Source: an uncultured Lachnospiraceae bacterium
Lineage (GTDB): Bacteria; Bacillota; Clostridia; Lachnospirales; Lachnospiraceae
Length of the DNA stretch: 38,154 nt
Reading direction: 5' to 3'
NCBI GenBank assembly: GCA_947631685.1
Contig: CANRMI010000004.1
Span: 87,439-125,592, forward strand
The first letter of the stretch is position 1, and each line of letters starts with the position of its first letter. The notes below the pieces were generated by a model, which worked only from the letters and a program-made list of their open reading frames with translations, ran no database searches and was not told where the DNA came from. The position numbers and the translations under genes are program-made. Shown piece by piece: positions 16,640 to 25,669 of the stretch.

Positions 16640-17503
16640 ATGCGAAAGAATACGTTTTCGTTTCAGCGAAAAACATATATTGCCGTTATGCGTATCCTGA
16701 TGGGCCTTTCAGCCGGTATTACCTGCGCACTGGTGCTGTTTTTGATCGGCTATGTATTGTATAAGGGGCTGCCTGAAGTATCCTGGGAGCTGCTTACCAC
16801 AAAACCCAGTTACCTGTCCGACAGGATAGGGATACTGCCGGATATTCTGAATACGCTCTACATTGTGGCAGCGGCTTTGGCGCTTGTCATCCCCCTTGGG
16901 GTGGGGGCCGCTGTCTATCTGACGGAATACGCAAAAAACAGAAAGCTGGTAAGCGTGATCGAATATGCCGCGGAAACTTTATCAGGTATCCCGTCCATTA
17001 TTTACGGTTTGGTAGGTATGCTGTTTTTCTGCCGGTTTCTCGGTATGAGAACTTCGCTTTTGGCGGGAGCGTTTACCCTGGTGATCATGAATCTGCCTAC
17101 CGTTATGCGGACCACACAGGAAAGCTTAAAAACAGTGCCCGCAAGCTATCGGGAAGGCGCTTTCGGATTGGGGGCGGGGAAATGGCGTGTGATCCATACC
17201 GTTGTGCTTCCAGGCTGTATTGATGGCATAACAACAGGCTGTATCCTGTCTGTGGGACGTATTCTGGGAGAATCGGCAGCGCTTCTTTTTACAGCCGGGT
17301 TTGCGCATGCCCTGAATGGTTTTTTTGAGGGGCTGGGCAGCGCAGGCGCCACACTGACAGTCGCCCTATATGTATATGTGAAAGAATACGGAGAATTTGA
17401 GGTGGGTTTTGCGATTGCCGCCATTTTGATGATTTTGACAATGCTGCTTAATCTGACCGCGGCTCTGGCAGGAAAATATTTTCAGAAAAGGAGAGGCGTA
17501 TGA
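16640..17503 (+). CDS. pstA: Phosphate ABC transporter permease PstA
   Basis: A 287-residue partner of PstC with about six membrane helices. It shows the matching [15 protein letters not shown] signature and the cytoplasmic EAA-like loop [16 protein letters not shown] 16640 is chosen because GAGGA (16627-16631) is well spaced; a GTG at 16625 overlaps pstC and would add MRKIK. Its stop overlaps the pstB start in an ATGA junction, indicating coupled translation. Confidence 0.95.
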   Translation: MRKNTFSFQRKTYIAVMRILMGLSAGITCALVLFLIGYVLYKGLPEVSWELLTTKPSYLSDRIGILPDILNTLYIVAAALALVIPLGVGAAVYLTEYAKNRKLVSVIEYAAETLSGIPSIIYGLVGMLFFCRFLGMRTSLLAGAFTLVIMNLPTVMRTTQESLKTVPASYREGAFGLGAGKWRVIHTVVLPGCIDGITTGCILSVGRILGESAALLFTAGFAHALNGFFEGLGSAGATLTVALYVYVKEYGEFEVGFAIAAILMILTMLLNLTAALAGKYFQKRRGV

Positions 17504-18255
17504 GTAATGTGATAACGGTAAAGGATCTGTGCCTTTGGTACGGTGCCGCACAGGCACTTCAGAATATCCATGTGGAAATTGAGGAAAAGAGCATTACCGC
17601 GCTGATAGGCCCTTCCGGATGTGGGAAGTCCACTTTCCTGAAATCCTTAAACCGCATGAATGACCTTGTGCCCGGAGTCCGCATCACGGGAGAGGTGTAT
17701 TACAGAAACAGGAATATTTTTGACGCGGATATTGACGTGAATGAACTGCGGCGGAGCATTGGCATGGTTTTTCAGAAACCCAATCCCTTTCCCATGAGTA
17801 TTTATGACAATATTGCCTACGGGCCGAGAACTCACGGTATTAAAAACAGGGCCAAGCTGGATGATATTGTGGAACGCTCCCTGCGCCGCGCTGCCATTTG
17901 GGATGAAGTGAAAGACAGGCTGAAGAAATCGGCGCTGGGTTTGTCAGGAGGCCAGCAGCAGCGGCTGTGTATTGCCAGGGCATTGGCAGTGGAGCCGGAT
18001 GTGCTTTTAATGGATGAACCTACCAGTGCCCTGGATCCTATTTCCACTTCTAAAATCGAAGAACTTGCGCTGGAGCTTAAGAATCAGTATACTATTGTAG
18101 TGGTAACCCACAATATGCAGCAGGCTGTGCGGATTTCGGATAATACGGCTTTCTTTCTCCTGGGCGAACTCATCGAATATGGAAATACGGAAAAAATGTT
18201 TGAGCAGCCGGTGGACAAACGGACAGAGGATTATATTACGGGGAGGTTTGGATGA
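17500..18255 (+). CDS. pstB: Phosphate ABC transporter ATP-binding protein
   Basis: A 251-residue cytoplasmic ATPase that powers phosphate import. Walker A is GPSGCGKST (37-45), the Q loop is in [11 protein letters not shown], the signature LSGGQQQR starts near residue 148, and Walker B VLLMDEP is near 168, followed by the switch histidine in VVTHNMQQ. The [11 protein letters not shown] segment is characteristic of PstB. It overlaps pstA and phoU by 4 nt at each end. Confidence 0.97.
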   Translation: MSNVITVKDLCLWYGAAQALQNIHVEIEEKSITALIGPSGCGKSTFLKSLNRMNDLVPGVRITGEVYYRNRNIFDADIDVNELRRSIGMVFQKPNPFPMSIYDNIAYGPRTHGIKNRAKLDDIVERSLRRAAIWDEVKDRLKKSALGLSGGQQQRLCIARALAVEPDVLLMDEPTSALDPISTSKIEELALELKNQYTIVVVTHNMQQAVRISDNTAFFLLGELIEYGNTEKMFEQPVDKRTEDYITGRFG

Positions 18256-18905
18256 TGAGAAGCCGTTTTGATGAGCAGCTTGCTACGTTGAACAACGAAC
18301 TAACGCAGATGGGAGCCATGTGTGAGGAGGCGATCGCCGCTGCGTCAAAAGCACTGGCTATGGGGGATGTGAAGCTGACAGAGAAAGTTTTATCCCTGGA
18401 TGAAGAAATAAACCGAATGGAGCGGATGATAGAGACCCTGTGTCTGAAGCTGTTATTGCAGCAGCAGCCTGTAGCAGGAGATCTGCGGCAGATTTCCGCA
18501 GCCCTTAAAATGATTACCGACATGGAACGCATCGGAACGCAGGCAGCGGATATTGCGGAAATTATCACGTTTCTGGACGGCAGAACGGGAGAAGAGTGCG
18601 GATATATCCGTTTTATGGCCGAGGCTGCAAGCCAGATGGTTACGGAAAGCATTGACGCTTTTGTCAAGCAGGACGCGCTATTGGCTGACACAGCGATAGA
18701 GCGGGATGACGAGGTGGATCGTTTATTTTTACAGGTCAAGGCATCGCTTATCCAACTGATAGCGGAGAACCCTAAGGATGGGGGATATGCGCTGGACCTT
18801 CTGATGATCGCGAAATATTTTGAACGTATCGGGGATCATGCGGTAAATATAGCGGAATGGGTGCTTTTTTCCATGACGGGCGTGCATAAAGGAGAAACTG
18901 GATGA
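18252..18905 (+). CDS. phoU: Phosphate-specific transport system accessory protein
   Basis: A 217-residue helical protein with two PhoU three-helix repeats. The repeats contain the metal-binding E/DxxxD pattern ([18 protein letters not shown]), and each is followed by a segment with [12 protein letters not shown] or [12 protein letters not shown]. PhoU links the Pst transporter to PhoR and represses the Pho response when phosphate is plentiful. It overlaps pstB and phoB by 4 nt. An in-frame second ATG immediately follows the first and could be the true start. Confidence 0.95.
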   Translation: MMRSRFDEQLATLNNELTQMGAMCEEAIAAASKALAMGDVKLTEKVLSLDEEINRMERMIETLCLKLLLQQQPVAGDLRQISAALKMITDMERIGTQAADIAEIITFLDGRTGEECGYIRFMAEAASQMVTESIDAFVKQDALLADTAIERDDEVDRLFLQVKASLIQLIAENPKDGGYALDLLMIAKYFERIGDHAVNIAEWVLFSMTGVHKGETG

Positions 18906-19579
18906 CAGTATGGTGTGTTGAAGATGATGAAAGCATTCGGGATATTGAAGTATATACCTTAAATACTACCGGCTTTGCAGCAAAAGGCTTTGCGGACGCG
19001 GCTGCGTTCAGAGAAGCCCTGGCGGAGGAGAAGCCGGATCTGGTCATACTGGATATTATGCTGCCGGGAGAAGACGGTGTGGAGCTGTTAAAATCCCTGA
19101 GGAAAAACGCGGATACCTGTGCCATACCGGTTATCATGGCGACCGCGAAGGGCATGGAATATGATAAGATCCAAAGCCTGGATTTGGGAGCGGACGACTA
19201 TCTTGTGAAGCCTTTCGGTATGATGGAAATGGTTTCCCGGGTGAAAGCGGTACTTCGCAGATGCAGGGGGAAAGACGTAGAAAATGTTCTGAAAGCAGGC
19301 GGCTTATGTGTTTATCCGGACGAACACATTGTGACGATAGAGGAGAAAAGGATTCAGCTTACTTTAAAAGAATTTGAGCTTTTAAGGCTGTTTCTTTCTC
19401 ATCCGGGAATGGCATTTACCAGAGACCAGCTTTTCAATGAAGTGTGGGGCTCTGATTATGTCAGTGAAACCAGGACGGTGGATATGCATATCCGTACCCT
19501 GCGCGGAAAATTAGGCGAATACGGGAAGATGATCGAAACGGTGCGTGGTATTGGTTACAGGTTCGAGGTGCGGGTATGA
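18902..19579 (+). CDS. phoB: Phosphate regulon response regulator (OmpR/PhoB family)
   Basis: A 225-residue response regulator. The receiver has E7-D8-D9, phosphorylatable D51 (VILDIMLPGEDG), the ATAKG threonine and K in YLVKPFG. A winged-helix trans_reg_C domain covers about 130-225, with LTLKEFELL, RDQLFNEVWG, VDMHIRTLRGKLG and the C-terminal ETVRGIGYRF. It should bind the TTTACA repeats upstream of pstS. The name could equally be phoP, as in Bacillus. It overlaps phoU and phoR by 4 nt. Confidence 0.94.
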   Translation: MTVWCVEDDESIRDIEVYTLNTTGFAAKGFADAAAFREALAEEKPDLVILDIMLPGEDGVELLKSLRKNADTCAIPVIMATAKGMEYDKIQSLDLGADDYLVKPFGMMEMVSRVKAVLRRCRGKDVENVLKAGGLCVYPDEHIVTIEEKRIQLTLKEFELLRLFLSHPGMAFTRDQLFNEVWGSDYVSETRTVDMHIRTLRGKLGEYGKMIETVRGIGYRFEVRV

Positions 19580-21228
19580 CGAAGAAGATATTTAAATCCA
19601 TTGTGCTGGCAGCGGGGGGTGTGCTGTGCGCGAGCTTTGTTATTATCATGGGTTGTCTCTATGAATATTTTACCAATGTTCAGAGCAGGCAGCTGGAGAG
19701 CGAACTGAGTCTGGCCGCTGCGGCAGTGGAAGAAAGCGGGCAGACGTATCTGGAAGGATTAAAGCCCGAGCAATACCGCCTGACCTGGGTGGACCAAAAC
19801 GGTGATGTGCTCTACGATACACAATCTGACGGAAAAACCATGGAAAACCATGGGGACAGGGAAGAAATACAGGAGGCTATGCGCAACGGCGTAGGCAAAA
19901 GCGTACGGTATTCCACGACTCTGCTGGAAAAAACCATTTACTATGCCCAAAAGCTGAAAGACGGCTCGGTACTCAGGATTTCGGTCAGCGGCGTTACGGT
20001 ATGGTTCCTTGTATTGGGGATGCTGCAGCCGGTTTTGGTTGTTATGACCGGGGCTCTGATCTTATCGGGAATATTGGCAGGCAGGCTCTCCAGGCACATT
20101 ATGGAGCCGTTGAACAATCTGGATTTGGAAAAACCACTGGAGAATGATACCTATGAAGAAATTGCTCCCCTGCTTAACCGTATTCATAAACAGCATCAGC
20201 AGATTGCCATGCAGCTGTCCGAACTGCAGCAGAAAAATGATGAGTTCGCGCAGATCACCCAGGGAATGACGGAGGGGCTGGTGCTTCTGAATGAAAAGAA
20301 CAGGATCGTAAGTATCAATCCCGCGGCGCTGAAGCTTTTTTCCGCGCAGCCTTCCTGCATTGACAAAGATTTTCTGACCATAGAGCGCAGCCATGACTTA
20401 AGCGGCGCGATACAGGATGCCCTGTTAAACGGACACAGTGAAATCACCATGGAACGAAACGGAAAAGAATATCAGCTCCATGTCAACCGCATTGAATCCG
20501 GCGGCACTGTGATAGGTTCGGTTCTGCTTGCTTTTGACATTACAGAAACCGCCAATGCGGAAAGGAACAGGCGGGAATTTACGGCCAATGTATCCCATGA
20601 ATTGAAAACGCCGCTGCAATCCATAATGGGAAGCGCGGAGTTAATGGAAAACGGACTTGTAAAAGCGGAGGATATGCCTCGTTTTGTAGGACATATACGC
20701 ACAGAAGCCCAGAGGCTCGTAACGTTGATTGAAGATATTATCCGTTTGTCCCGTCTGGACGAAGGAAGTGAAATGCCTTTTGAAGACGTGGATCTGTACG
20801 AGGCCGCGAAAGAGACTGTGGCAGAGCTGCAGACTGCGGCTGCGGCGGAGAATATAAAGGTGACGGTGAGCGGAGAGAGGGTGTGCGTAAGGGCCGTCAG
20901 ACAACTGGTGGGAGAGATTCTTTTTAACCTCTGTGACAATGCCATTAAGTACAATAAAAAAGGGGGAACAGTAGAGATTATTACGGGCAGAGAGGAAAAT
21001 ATGGCAGTTATTTCCGTAAAGGATTCCGGTATCGGTATTCCCCCTGAATATCAGGCAAGGGTATTCGAGCGGTTTTACCGGGTGGATAAGAGCCGTTCCA
21101 AAGAATCGGGAGGGACCGGCCTGGGGCTTTCTATCGTGAAGCATGCGGTACAGTATCTGCATGGCAGCATAGATCTTAGGAGCACACCGGGAGAGGGAAC
21201 GGTCATCCGGGTTTGGTTCAGGCTGTAA
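19576..21228 (+). CDS. phoR: Phosphate regulon sensor histidine kinase
   Basis: A 550-residue kinase. TM1 is at about 8-30, a short extracellular domain at 31-142, and TM2 at about 143-168. A HAMP-like linker and a PAS domain (about 222-325, ITQGMTEGLVLLNEKNRIV) follow. HisKA has H341 (NVSHELKTPL), and HATPase_c has CDNAIKYN, DSGIGIP and GTGLGLSI. This TM-PAS-kinase order is that of Firmicutes PhoR. It phosphorylates PhoB when PstSCAB-PhoU signals low phosphate. It is the last gene of the phosphate operon; I see no clear terminator in the 110 nt that follow, so read-through into blaI-like DNA is possible. Confidence 0.94.
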   Translation: MTKKIFKSIVLAAGGVLCASFVIIMGCLYEYFTNVQSRQLESELSLAAAAVEESGQTYLEGLKPEQYRLTWVDQNGDVLYDTQSDGKTMENHGDREEIQEAMRNGVGKSVRYSTTLLEKTIYYAQKLKDGSVLRISVSGVTVWFLVLGMLQPVLVVMTGALILSGILAGRLSRHIMEPLNNLDLEKPLENDTYEEIAPLLNRIHKQHQQIAMQLSELQQKNDEFAQITQGMTEGLVLLNEKNRIVSINPAALKLFSAQPSCIDKDFLTIERSHDLSGAIQDALLNGHSEITMERNGKEYQLHVNRIESGGTVIGSVLLAFDITETANAERNRREFTANVSHELKTPLQSIMGSAELMENGLVKAEDMPRFVGHIRTEAQRLVTLIEDIIRLSRLDEGSEMPFEDVDLYEAAKETVAELQTAAAAENIKVTVSGERVCVRAVRQLVGEILFNLCDNAIKYNKKGGTVEIITGREENMAVISVKDSGIGIPPEYQARVFERFYRVDKSRSKESGGTGLGLSIVKHAVQYLHGSIDLRSTPGEGTVIRVWFRL

Positions 21229-21260
21229 CGGAGAGAAGACAGAAAAATGATTCATACTGC

Positions 21261-21289
21261 TTGACAATCCCGTTATGCGACTGTATAAT
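21261..21289 (+). promoter_or_regulatory. Consensus sigma-A promoter of the BlaI/BlaR1-like unit
   Basis: Perfect TTGACA (21261-21266) and TATAAT (21284-21289) are separated by the ideal 17 nt. Such a strong promoter fits a repressor-controlled unit. Confidence 0.9.
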
Positions 21290-21291
21290 GA

Positions 21292-21309
21292 ATTATACAA
21301 ACGTATAAT
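21292..21309 (+). promoter_or_regulatory. Operator dyad for the BlaI-like repressor
   Basis: A perfect 7-bp inverted repeat, ATTATAC-4 nt-GTATAAT, sits directly after the -10 element, where a repressor would block initiation. The -10 box itself pairs with the left arm (TATAAT-2 nt-ATTATA, 21284-21297), so a second dyad overlaps it. BlaI/MecI/CopY repressors bind TACA/TGTA-type dyads in this position, which suggests autorepression. Confidence 0.65.
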
Positions 21310-21340
21310 CATATAGGATCGTATTGGGGAGGAAGCAGAT

Positions 21341-21748
21341 ATGGCGGAAATGGTAAAGAAGTTGGGAGAAGCAGAGCTGGAGATCATGCAGGTGATCTGG
21401 GGCAGTGAGATCCCGGTCACTTCAAATTATATCTTAAAGCAGCTGCAGGGGCGGAGAAAATGGCAGCTTTCCACTTTGATGACTTCGCTCAGCAGGCTTA
21501 TCGACAAAGGGTTTTTAAGCTGTGACCGTTCCACGGGAAGCAATCTCTATAGCTGGATCATTTCGGAAAATGCATATAAGACGGGAGCGAGCAGACACTT
21601 TCTGGAAAAGCTGTACAACAATTCCATACAGAATATGGTCGCTTCTCTGTACAGCGCTAAGGCGATCAAGAGTTCTGATGTGGAGGAACTGAAAGATTTT
21701 CTGAACCGGCTGGAAGCGGAAGCTTCGGGAGAGGAGGACGCGCGATGA
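21341..21748 (+). CDS. BlaI/MecI/CopY-family transcriptional repressor
   Basis: A 135-residue winged-helix repressor. The N-terminal helix-turn-helix starts with LGEAELEIMQVIW, continues through TSNYILKQL and recognition region WQLSTLMTSLSRL, then a dimerisation tail. BlaI-type repressors are cleaved after a BlaR1-type protease senses a signal. Here the partner protease gene follows with a 4-nt ATGA overlap. GGGGAGG lies upstream of the ATG. A promoter with a dyad operator precedes it. The downstream targets may include the radical SAM gene in the same direction. Confidence 0.93.
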   Translation: MAEMVKKLGEAELEIMQVIWGSEIPVTSNYILKQLQGRRKWQLSTLMTSLSRLIDKGFLSCDRSTGSNLYSWIISENAYKTGASRHFLEKLYNNSIQNMVASLYSAKAIKSSDVEELKDFLNRLEAEASGEEDAR

Positions 21749-23658
21749 CAGATCTGCTCGTTACCGCTCTGGAGGTTTCCGCATCCACCGGTCTGGTTGT
21801 GCTGCTTTTATTATTGCTCTCACCGCTGTTAAACAGACGGTATGCTTCAAAATGGAAATATCTGATCTGGATACTGCTTGCCGCCAGACTCCTGCTGCTG
21901 ATAGATGCCGGGGATGTCCTGGAGGCGGCGGATGACGTGTTCGGCAGAAAAGAAGAGCCTGCGGCGCAGGCGGAACCGGAGGGGACGGGCATTGAAGCGG
22001 AGCGGCCTGCTCCACGGCGGATCATGGTGGAGATACCTGCGCGGATGGCGGCACCCCTGAGCGGACAGGACAAAAAGGGCATGACGCCTCTGGAGGTGAG
22101 CGCGTTTGTCTGGGGAGCGGGAAGCTTGCTGTTTATAGCTGTGCATATGGCAGGCTATCTGCATTATAAAAGGCGGGTGTTAAGAGACGGAACGAAGGTA
22201 AAGGAAGCGGCCCTTTGGCAGCAGATGCTCACGCTCAAGCGGGAAATGGGTATCAGACGTACCGTATCCGTCATAGAGTTTCCCGAAGCGGAAAGTCCCA
22301 TGCTGCTGGGCTTTTTTCGGCAGATCCTGGTTTTGCCGGACAGGGAATACAGCAGGGAAGAGATGTTCTTTATCTTGAAACACGAACTTGTCCATGTAAA
22401 GCGAGGCGATGTGTACTGGAAGCTGCTGCTGGTAGCGGCAAACGGCGTGCACTGGTTTAATCCCCTTGTCTGGATCATGCGGAAAGAAGCGGCGGTGGAC
22501 ATGGAACTTTCCTGCGACGAGCGCGTGACAAAGGGAGCGGATCCCGCCACGAAGAAGGCGTATACGGAGACTCTTTTATCCACGCTTCATAAGGGACGAG
22601 GCAGGCGGATCGTCTTGTCCACCGGGTTTTACGGGGGCAAGCAGATCATGAAAAAGAGGTTTCGGAATATTTTGCGTAAGACCGGAAAGAAAAACGGACT
22701 TCCCGTTCTGCTGTCTGCCGCGGTTTTGACAATCTGCATGGGGACGCTGGTGGGTTGTTCCGTTGCGCAGGAGAGCAAGCCGATGTCGAATGAGGAAAGG
22801 ATTTCACAGACAGCGGGGAGGAGAGCAAGCGATTCGGAAAGGACGGAGCTTGTTGTCTGGGGAGAGCAGTCTCAGGATGAGAATGCTTCCGAAAATATTT
22901 CCTCTGAGGAGAGTGCCGCGGAGGATGTGGTAACGCTTACGCTCATGAAGAACGGTATCATAGAGGAAAAGCGGGCTGTGCTTACCGTGGAGCAGGGAGA
23001 GTTTTCCTTTTACCTGCCGGAAGGAGAGTGGCAGAAGGAAGCGGCTGCCATGTGGCATGCCATGGCAAATGAGGATGTGCAGCTGTGGGCAGCAGGCTTT
23101 GAAAAGGACTATCCGATTGGGCAGATACTGGAATCCGACCATTATGTGCCGGATGAGACAGGCGGTATGGCAAAGGAAGAGGACGGGCTTTACTACAGAG
23201 CCAGGCTGTATGAGGAGAGGGATAAGATCTGGCTGGTAGCGTACTGTTATCCGGTGGAAGAGGCAGGAAGCTGGAGCAGCCAAATGGCAGTGATCGCGGA
23301 TACCTTTGCGGTCATATCGGAAAACAGCGAGCTGGTTCTGGGATATATCACAGGGTTTGACGGGGATACCGTCACCATAGATCTGCAGGATTGGGTAGTA
23401 CCCGGAACCTTGGATTGGAAGCCGGAATATGATCTGGACGTGGGCTTTAAGATCGTGGATCTGGAAGGAGAGGACGCGGTATATCCCATCAGCGGCGATT
23501 GCAGATATTTTATACTGGAAGATCACCAGGGAGAATGTGTGGAGGTGGATGCCGCGGCGTTTGAGGAGTATTGGCGGGAAACGGACTTCCCGATCTTCTG
23601 GAGCGTGGAACTGGAAAACAAAGAGGCGGTCAGTTTCGCGGAGTGGTACAGGCCGTAA
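21745..23658 (+). CDS. BlaR1/MecR1-like M56 membrane metalloprotease with a non-penicillin-binding sensor domain
   Basis: A 637-residue membrane protein. Hydrophobic helices lie at about 13-30, 37-54, 117-138 and 225-245, with the gluzincin motif HELVH (213-217) in LKHELVHVKRGD and the MELSCDE segment (253-259) that supplies the third zinc ligand. A last helix at about 318-338 ends in a lipobox-like LVGC (C338). Residues 340-637 are a Glu-rich extracellular domain that shows none of the serine-beta-lactamase motifs (SxxK, SxN, KTG) of BlaR1. The signal is therefore probably not a beta-lactam. The protease should cleave the BlaI-like repressor encoded just upstream. The sensor domain is unrecognised. 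Confidence 0.85.
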   Translation: MTDLLVTALEVSASTGLVVLLLLLLSPLLNRRYASKWKYLIWILLAARLLLLIDAGDVLEAADDVFGRKEEPAAQAEPEGTGIEAERPAPRRIMVEIPARMAAPLSGQDKKGMTPLEVSAFVWGAGSLLFIAVHMAGYLHYKRRVLRDGTKVKEAALWQQMLTLKREMGIRRTVSVIEFPEAESPMLLGFFRQILVLPDREYSREEMFFILKHELVHVKRGDVYWKLLLVAANGVHWFNPLVWIMRKEAAVDMELSCDERVTKGADPATKKAYTETLLSTLHKGRGRRIVLSTGFYGGKQIMKKRFRNILRKTGKKNGLPVLLSAAVLTICMGTLVGCSVAQESKPMSNEERISQTAGRRASDSERTELVVWGEQSQDENASENISSEESAAEDVVTLTLMKNGIIEEKRAVLTVEQGEFSFYLPEGEWQKEAAAMWHAMANEDVQLWAAGFEKDYPIGQILESDHYVPDETGGMAKEEDGLYYRARLYEERDKIWLVAYCYPVEEAGSWSSQMAVIADTFAVISENSELVLGYITGFDGDTVTIDLQDWVVPGTLDWKPEYDLDVGFKIVDLEGEDAVYPISGDCRYFILEDHQGECVEVDAAAFEEYWRETDFPIFWSVELENKEAVSFAEWYRP

Positions 23659-23692
23659 AAGAATGCGGAGAGGGAAAATGGAGGTGTGCGTT

Positions 23693-24793
23693 ATGGAAAA
23701 GAAGTTTGATATACAGGCTTATATGACGCGGGGCGTAGAGGGCATTGTGGCAGGCGCATTGAAAGCGACACTGAAAGATCCGCGGGAGAGCGCGTTTATG
23801 CTGCAGTTTGCGGCGGCCAGCAAAAAAGCCTCTAAGCGTCGTGCGGCGGCAGAAAAAGCAGGTGAACACATCCCGCCGTTTCTGATCGCCAGCATTACCT
23901 CAAGCTGCAATCTGCACTGCGCGGGCTGTTATTCCCGCTGCAATCACGCGACCGTGGACGCGGAGCCGGTAAGCCAGCTTACCGATGCGGAATGGCTCGC
24001 GATCTTCCGGGAAGCGGATGAGATCGGCGTCAGTTTTATCCTGTTAGCGGGCGGCGAGCCGATGCTGCGCCGGGACATTGTTGAGGCGGCGGGAAAGATG
24101 CCTAATATCATCTTCCCGATCTTTACAAACGGCACCTATATGGATGACGCTTATTTCAAGCTGTTTGACAAGTGCCGCAACCTGATTCCGGTCATGAGTA
24201 TCGAGGGTGGCAAAGAGGAAACCGACGAGCGCCGCGGAAAAGGCGTCTATGAAAAACTGCTCTCTAACATGGAAGCACTACATAATAAGGAATTGTTGTT
24301 TGGGGTTTCTGTCACGGTAACAACACGAAATGTCCGCGAGGTCATTTCACAGGAGTTTCTTGAAACACTGGCGGAGCGGGGCTGCAAGCTGGTGGTCTAT
24401 GTGGAATTTGTGCCGGTGACGGAAGAAAGTACGGAGCTTGCGCCCGGAGAAGAAGAGCGGACGATCCTGCGGGATGGAATCGCGCGTCTGCGGGAAAAAT
24501 ATCAGGAGATGGTATTTGTGTCCTTCCCCGGTGATGAGAAAACCTCCGGCGGTTGTATCGCCGCGGGCAGGGGCTTCTTCCATATCAATTCCCATGGCGG
24601 AGCGGAGCCCTGTCCGTTCTCACCGTATTCGGACAGCAACGTGCGGGATACCTCTCTGCGGGAAGCGCTGCGGTCGCCGCTGTTTGCCGCATTGCGTGAA
24701 GGAGAACTTTTGAAAGACGATCATGCCGGCGGCTGCGTTCTGTATGAGAAGCGAAGAGAGGTGGAGGCAATCCTGGGCTCTCCGTCTCGGTAG
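23693..24793 (+). CDS. Radical SAM protein with SPASM-like C-terminal cysteines
   Basis: A 366-residue radical SAM enzyme. The [4Fe-4S] motif C72-x3-C76-x2-C79 sits in SSCNLHCAGCYSRC, and the SAM-binding GGEP motif is at 120-123. The C-terminal part has cysteines in GGC, EPC and GGC contexts typical of SPASM/Twitch auxiliary-cluster enzymes of the MoaA/PqqE group. ATG 23693 is chosen because GGAGG (23680-23684) lies 8 nt upstream; ATG 23678 is possible. The open frame extends back into the protease gene but has no coding sense there. It lies 34 nt after the BlaR1-like gene, so it is probably under the same repressor. The substrate is unknown. Confidence 0.88.
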   Translation: MEKKFDIQAYMTRGVEGIVAGALKATLKDPRESAFMLQFAAASKKASKRRAAAEKAGEHIPPFLIASITSSCNLHCAGCYSRCNHATVDAEPVSQLTDAEWLAIFREADEIGVSFILLAGGEPMLRRDIVEAAGKMPNIIFPIFTNGTYMDDAYFKLFDKCRNLIPVMSIEGGKEETDERRGKGVYEKLLSNMEALHNKELLFGVSVTVTTRNVREVISQEFLETLAERGCKLVVYVEFVPVTEESTELAPGEEERTILRDGIARLREKYQEMVFVSFPGDEKTSGGCIAAGRGFFHINSHGGAEPCPFSPYSDSNVRDTSLREALRSPLFAALREGELLKDDHAGGCVLYEKRREVEAILGSPSR

Positions 24794-24805
24794 AGACTAA
24801 AGATC

Positions 24806-25018
24806 TTAAGTCATCGAAAGCTGCCGTGTTTCAATATACATACTAATATCATCTACAATATATTGTCTGCCTGTGGTATGCAATGCGTCATAATAATTGC
24901 GGATATAATCAATCACTCGATAGCGGTTGAATAGGTCAATTACGCTTTTCCCATTCATTCCTTTTGCATTTTTATATTCCTCAATGCAATATACAATGAA
25001 ATTGGTTTTCTCATCCAT
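24806..25018 (-). CDS. DUF3791 small protein
   Basis: A 70-residue protein starting MDEKTNFIVYCIEEYKNAKG and continuing with a LHTTGRQYIVDDI segment, a pattern I recognise as DUF3791. The ATG at 25018 has AGGAGG (25026-25031) 7 nt upstream on the minus strand. These small proteins are commonly encoded next to DUF3990 proteins, and a DUF3990 remnant sits immediately upstream here. The pair has the look of a toxin-antitoxin or accessory pair, but the function is unknown. Composition is visibly more AT-rich than the flanks, and the gene faces against its neighbours, suggesting acquisition by transfer. Confidence 0.8.
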   Translation of the reverse strand: MDEKTNFIVYCIEEYKNAKGMNGKSVIDLFNRYRVIDYIRNYYDALHTTGRQYIVDDISMYIETRQLSMT

Positions 25019-25020
25019 TT

Positions 25021-25290
25021 TCAAGCCTCCTCTAGATAAGTGATATGGCCGGTTTCTTTTTCTTCCACCCATAAATCATATAATGTGAGAACACTCAAAT
25101 GCCAGAAAATGTCCGGTAAATTGTATCGTTCGCAACAGGGCCAAAAACAATATCGTAATGCTCTCCGTTGTAACTTCCATTTCGGTTGGCAAATACAAAA
25201 TCCAGCCATTCTTCATTAGGCTCCGGAAAAATCAGAACCTTATATTTGCTTTTCAGTTCGTCTAATTCTGGCACGTTATATTGTAACCAA
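25021..25290 (-). pseudogene. DUF3990 gene remnant, truncated and frameshifted
   Basis: On the minus strand, one frame reads YNVPELDELKSKYKVL, then EPNEEWLDFVFANRNG and HYDIVFGPVANDTIYRTF, which I recognise as the core of DUF3990. It then hits TGA at 25094-25096. A different frame continues to a stop at 25021-25023 (LYDLWVEEKETGHITYLEEA). The N-terminal half of the family (the YHGS-type start) is absent upstream, and the C-terminal half is lost or scrambled. The gene is therefore broken at both ends with an internal frameshift. It would have preceded the DUF3791 gene as its partner. Short sequencing errors cannot explain the missing N-terminus. Confidence 0.7.
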
Positions 25291-25429
25291 CAAATAAGGA
25301 ATAGTCAATTAAAGCGTGCGCAGGAGCTCGTAATAGTGTGGGCGGCTGTCTGTATCACTTTTCCTTAGGAATCTCTGAATGTTTTTCCCAAAAACCAGGA
25401 ACTTGTAATTTAGAAAGGATAATGTTAAA
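25290..25429. other. Intergenic AT-rich stretch without recognisable genes
   Basis: Between the DUF3990 remnant and the small interrupted frame I find no convincing gene, promoter, terminator or repeat. It may be the junction of a past insertion or deletion, since the DUF3990 similarity stops abruptly here. Confidence 0.4.
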
Positions 25430-25669
25430 ATGCGAAAAATTGTAGAAAATGTTATCAAAGATTTTGATCCGGACAGGTCAAGAATATTTGAAGTATCTCA
25501 TTTTTTGTATGGCTGAACCAAAATGCTTGAAACAGGAGCGGCATGGCGGCGTGAAAAAGCAAGAGAGGGTATTGACAATTACCTGGAGAAGCTATATATT
25601 TTAATTAATCGCACAAGATTAATTATGCAAAGATTAAAGAAAGCGCATTATGAACAGGCGCAGCCATAG
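25430..25669 (+). pseudogene. Small reading frame interrupted by one in-frame TGA
   Basis: From ATG 25430 a frame of 79 sense and nonsense codons reads MRKIVENVIKDFDPDRSRIF and ends at TAG 25667-25669, with a single TGA at codon 29 (25514-25516). The sequence after it continues smoothly as a charged helical region (MLETGAAWRREKAREGIDNY, then further Lys/Arg-rich residues). Either half alone could be a tiny gene, but the continuous frame suggests one 79-codon gene with a nonsense mutation. AAAGGA lies upstream of the ATG. I do not recognise the family. Selenocysteine recoding is possible in principle but nothing supports it. Confidence 0.4.
25572..25600 (+). promoter_or_regulatory. Promoter for the cation diffusion facilitator gene
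   Basis: TTGACA (25572-25577), a 17-nt spacer and TATATT (25595-25600) lie about 105 nt upstream of the transporter ATG. The site falls inside the interrupted small frame, which further suggests that frame is no longer functional. Confidence 0.55.

Noticed and set aside
23429..23692. N-terminal extension of the radical SAM gene back into the protease gene
   Set aside because: It overlaps the certain protease frame, is basic and Trp/Arg-rich with no homology, and the ribosome site favours ATG 23693.
24784..24797. Inverted repeat GTCTC-4 nt-GAGAC at the radical SAM stop
   Set aside because: The stem is only 5 bp and no T tract follows, so it is not a convincing terminator.
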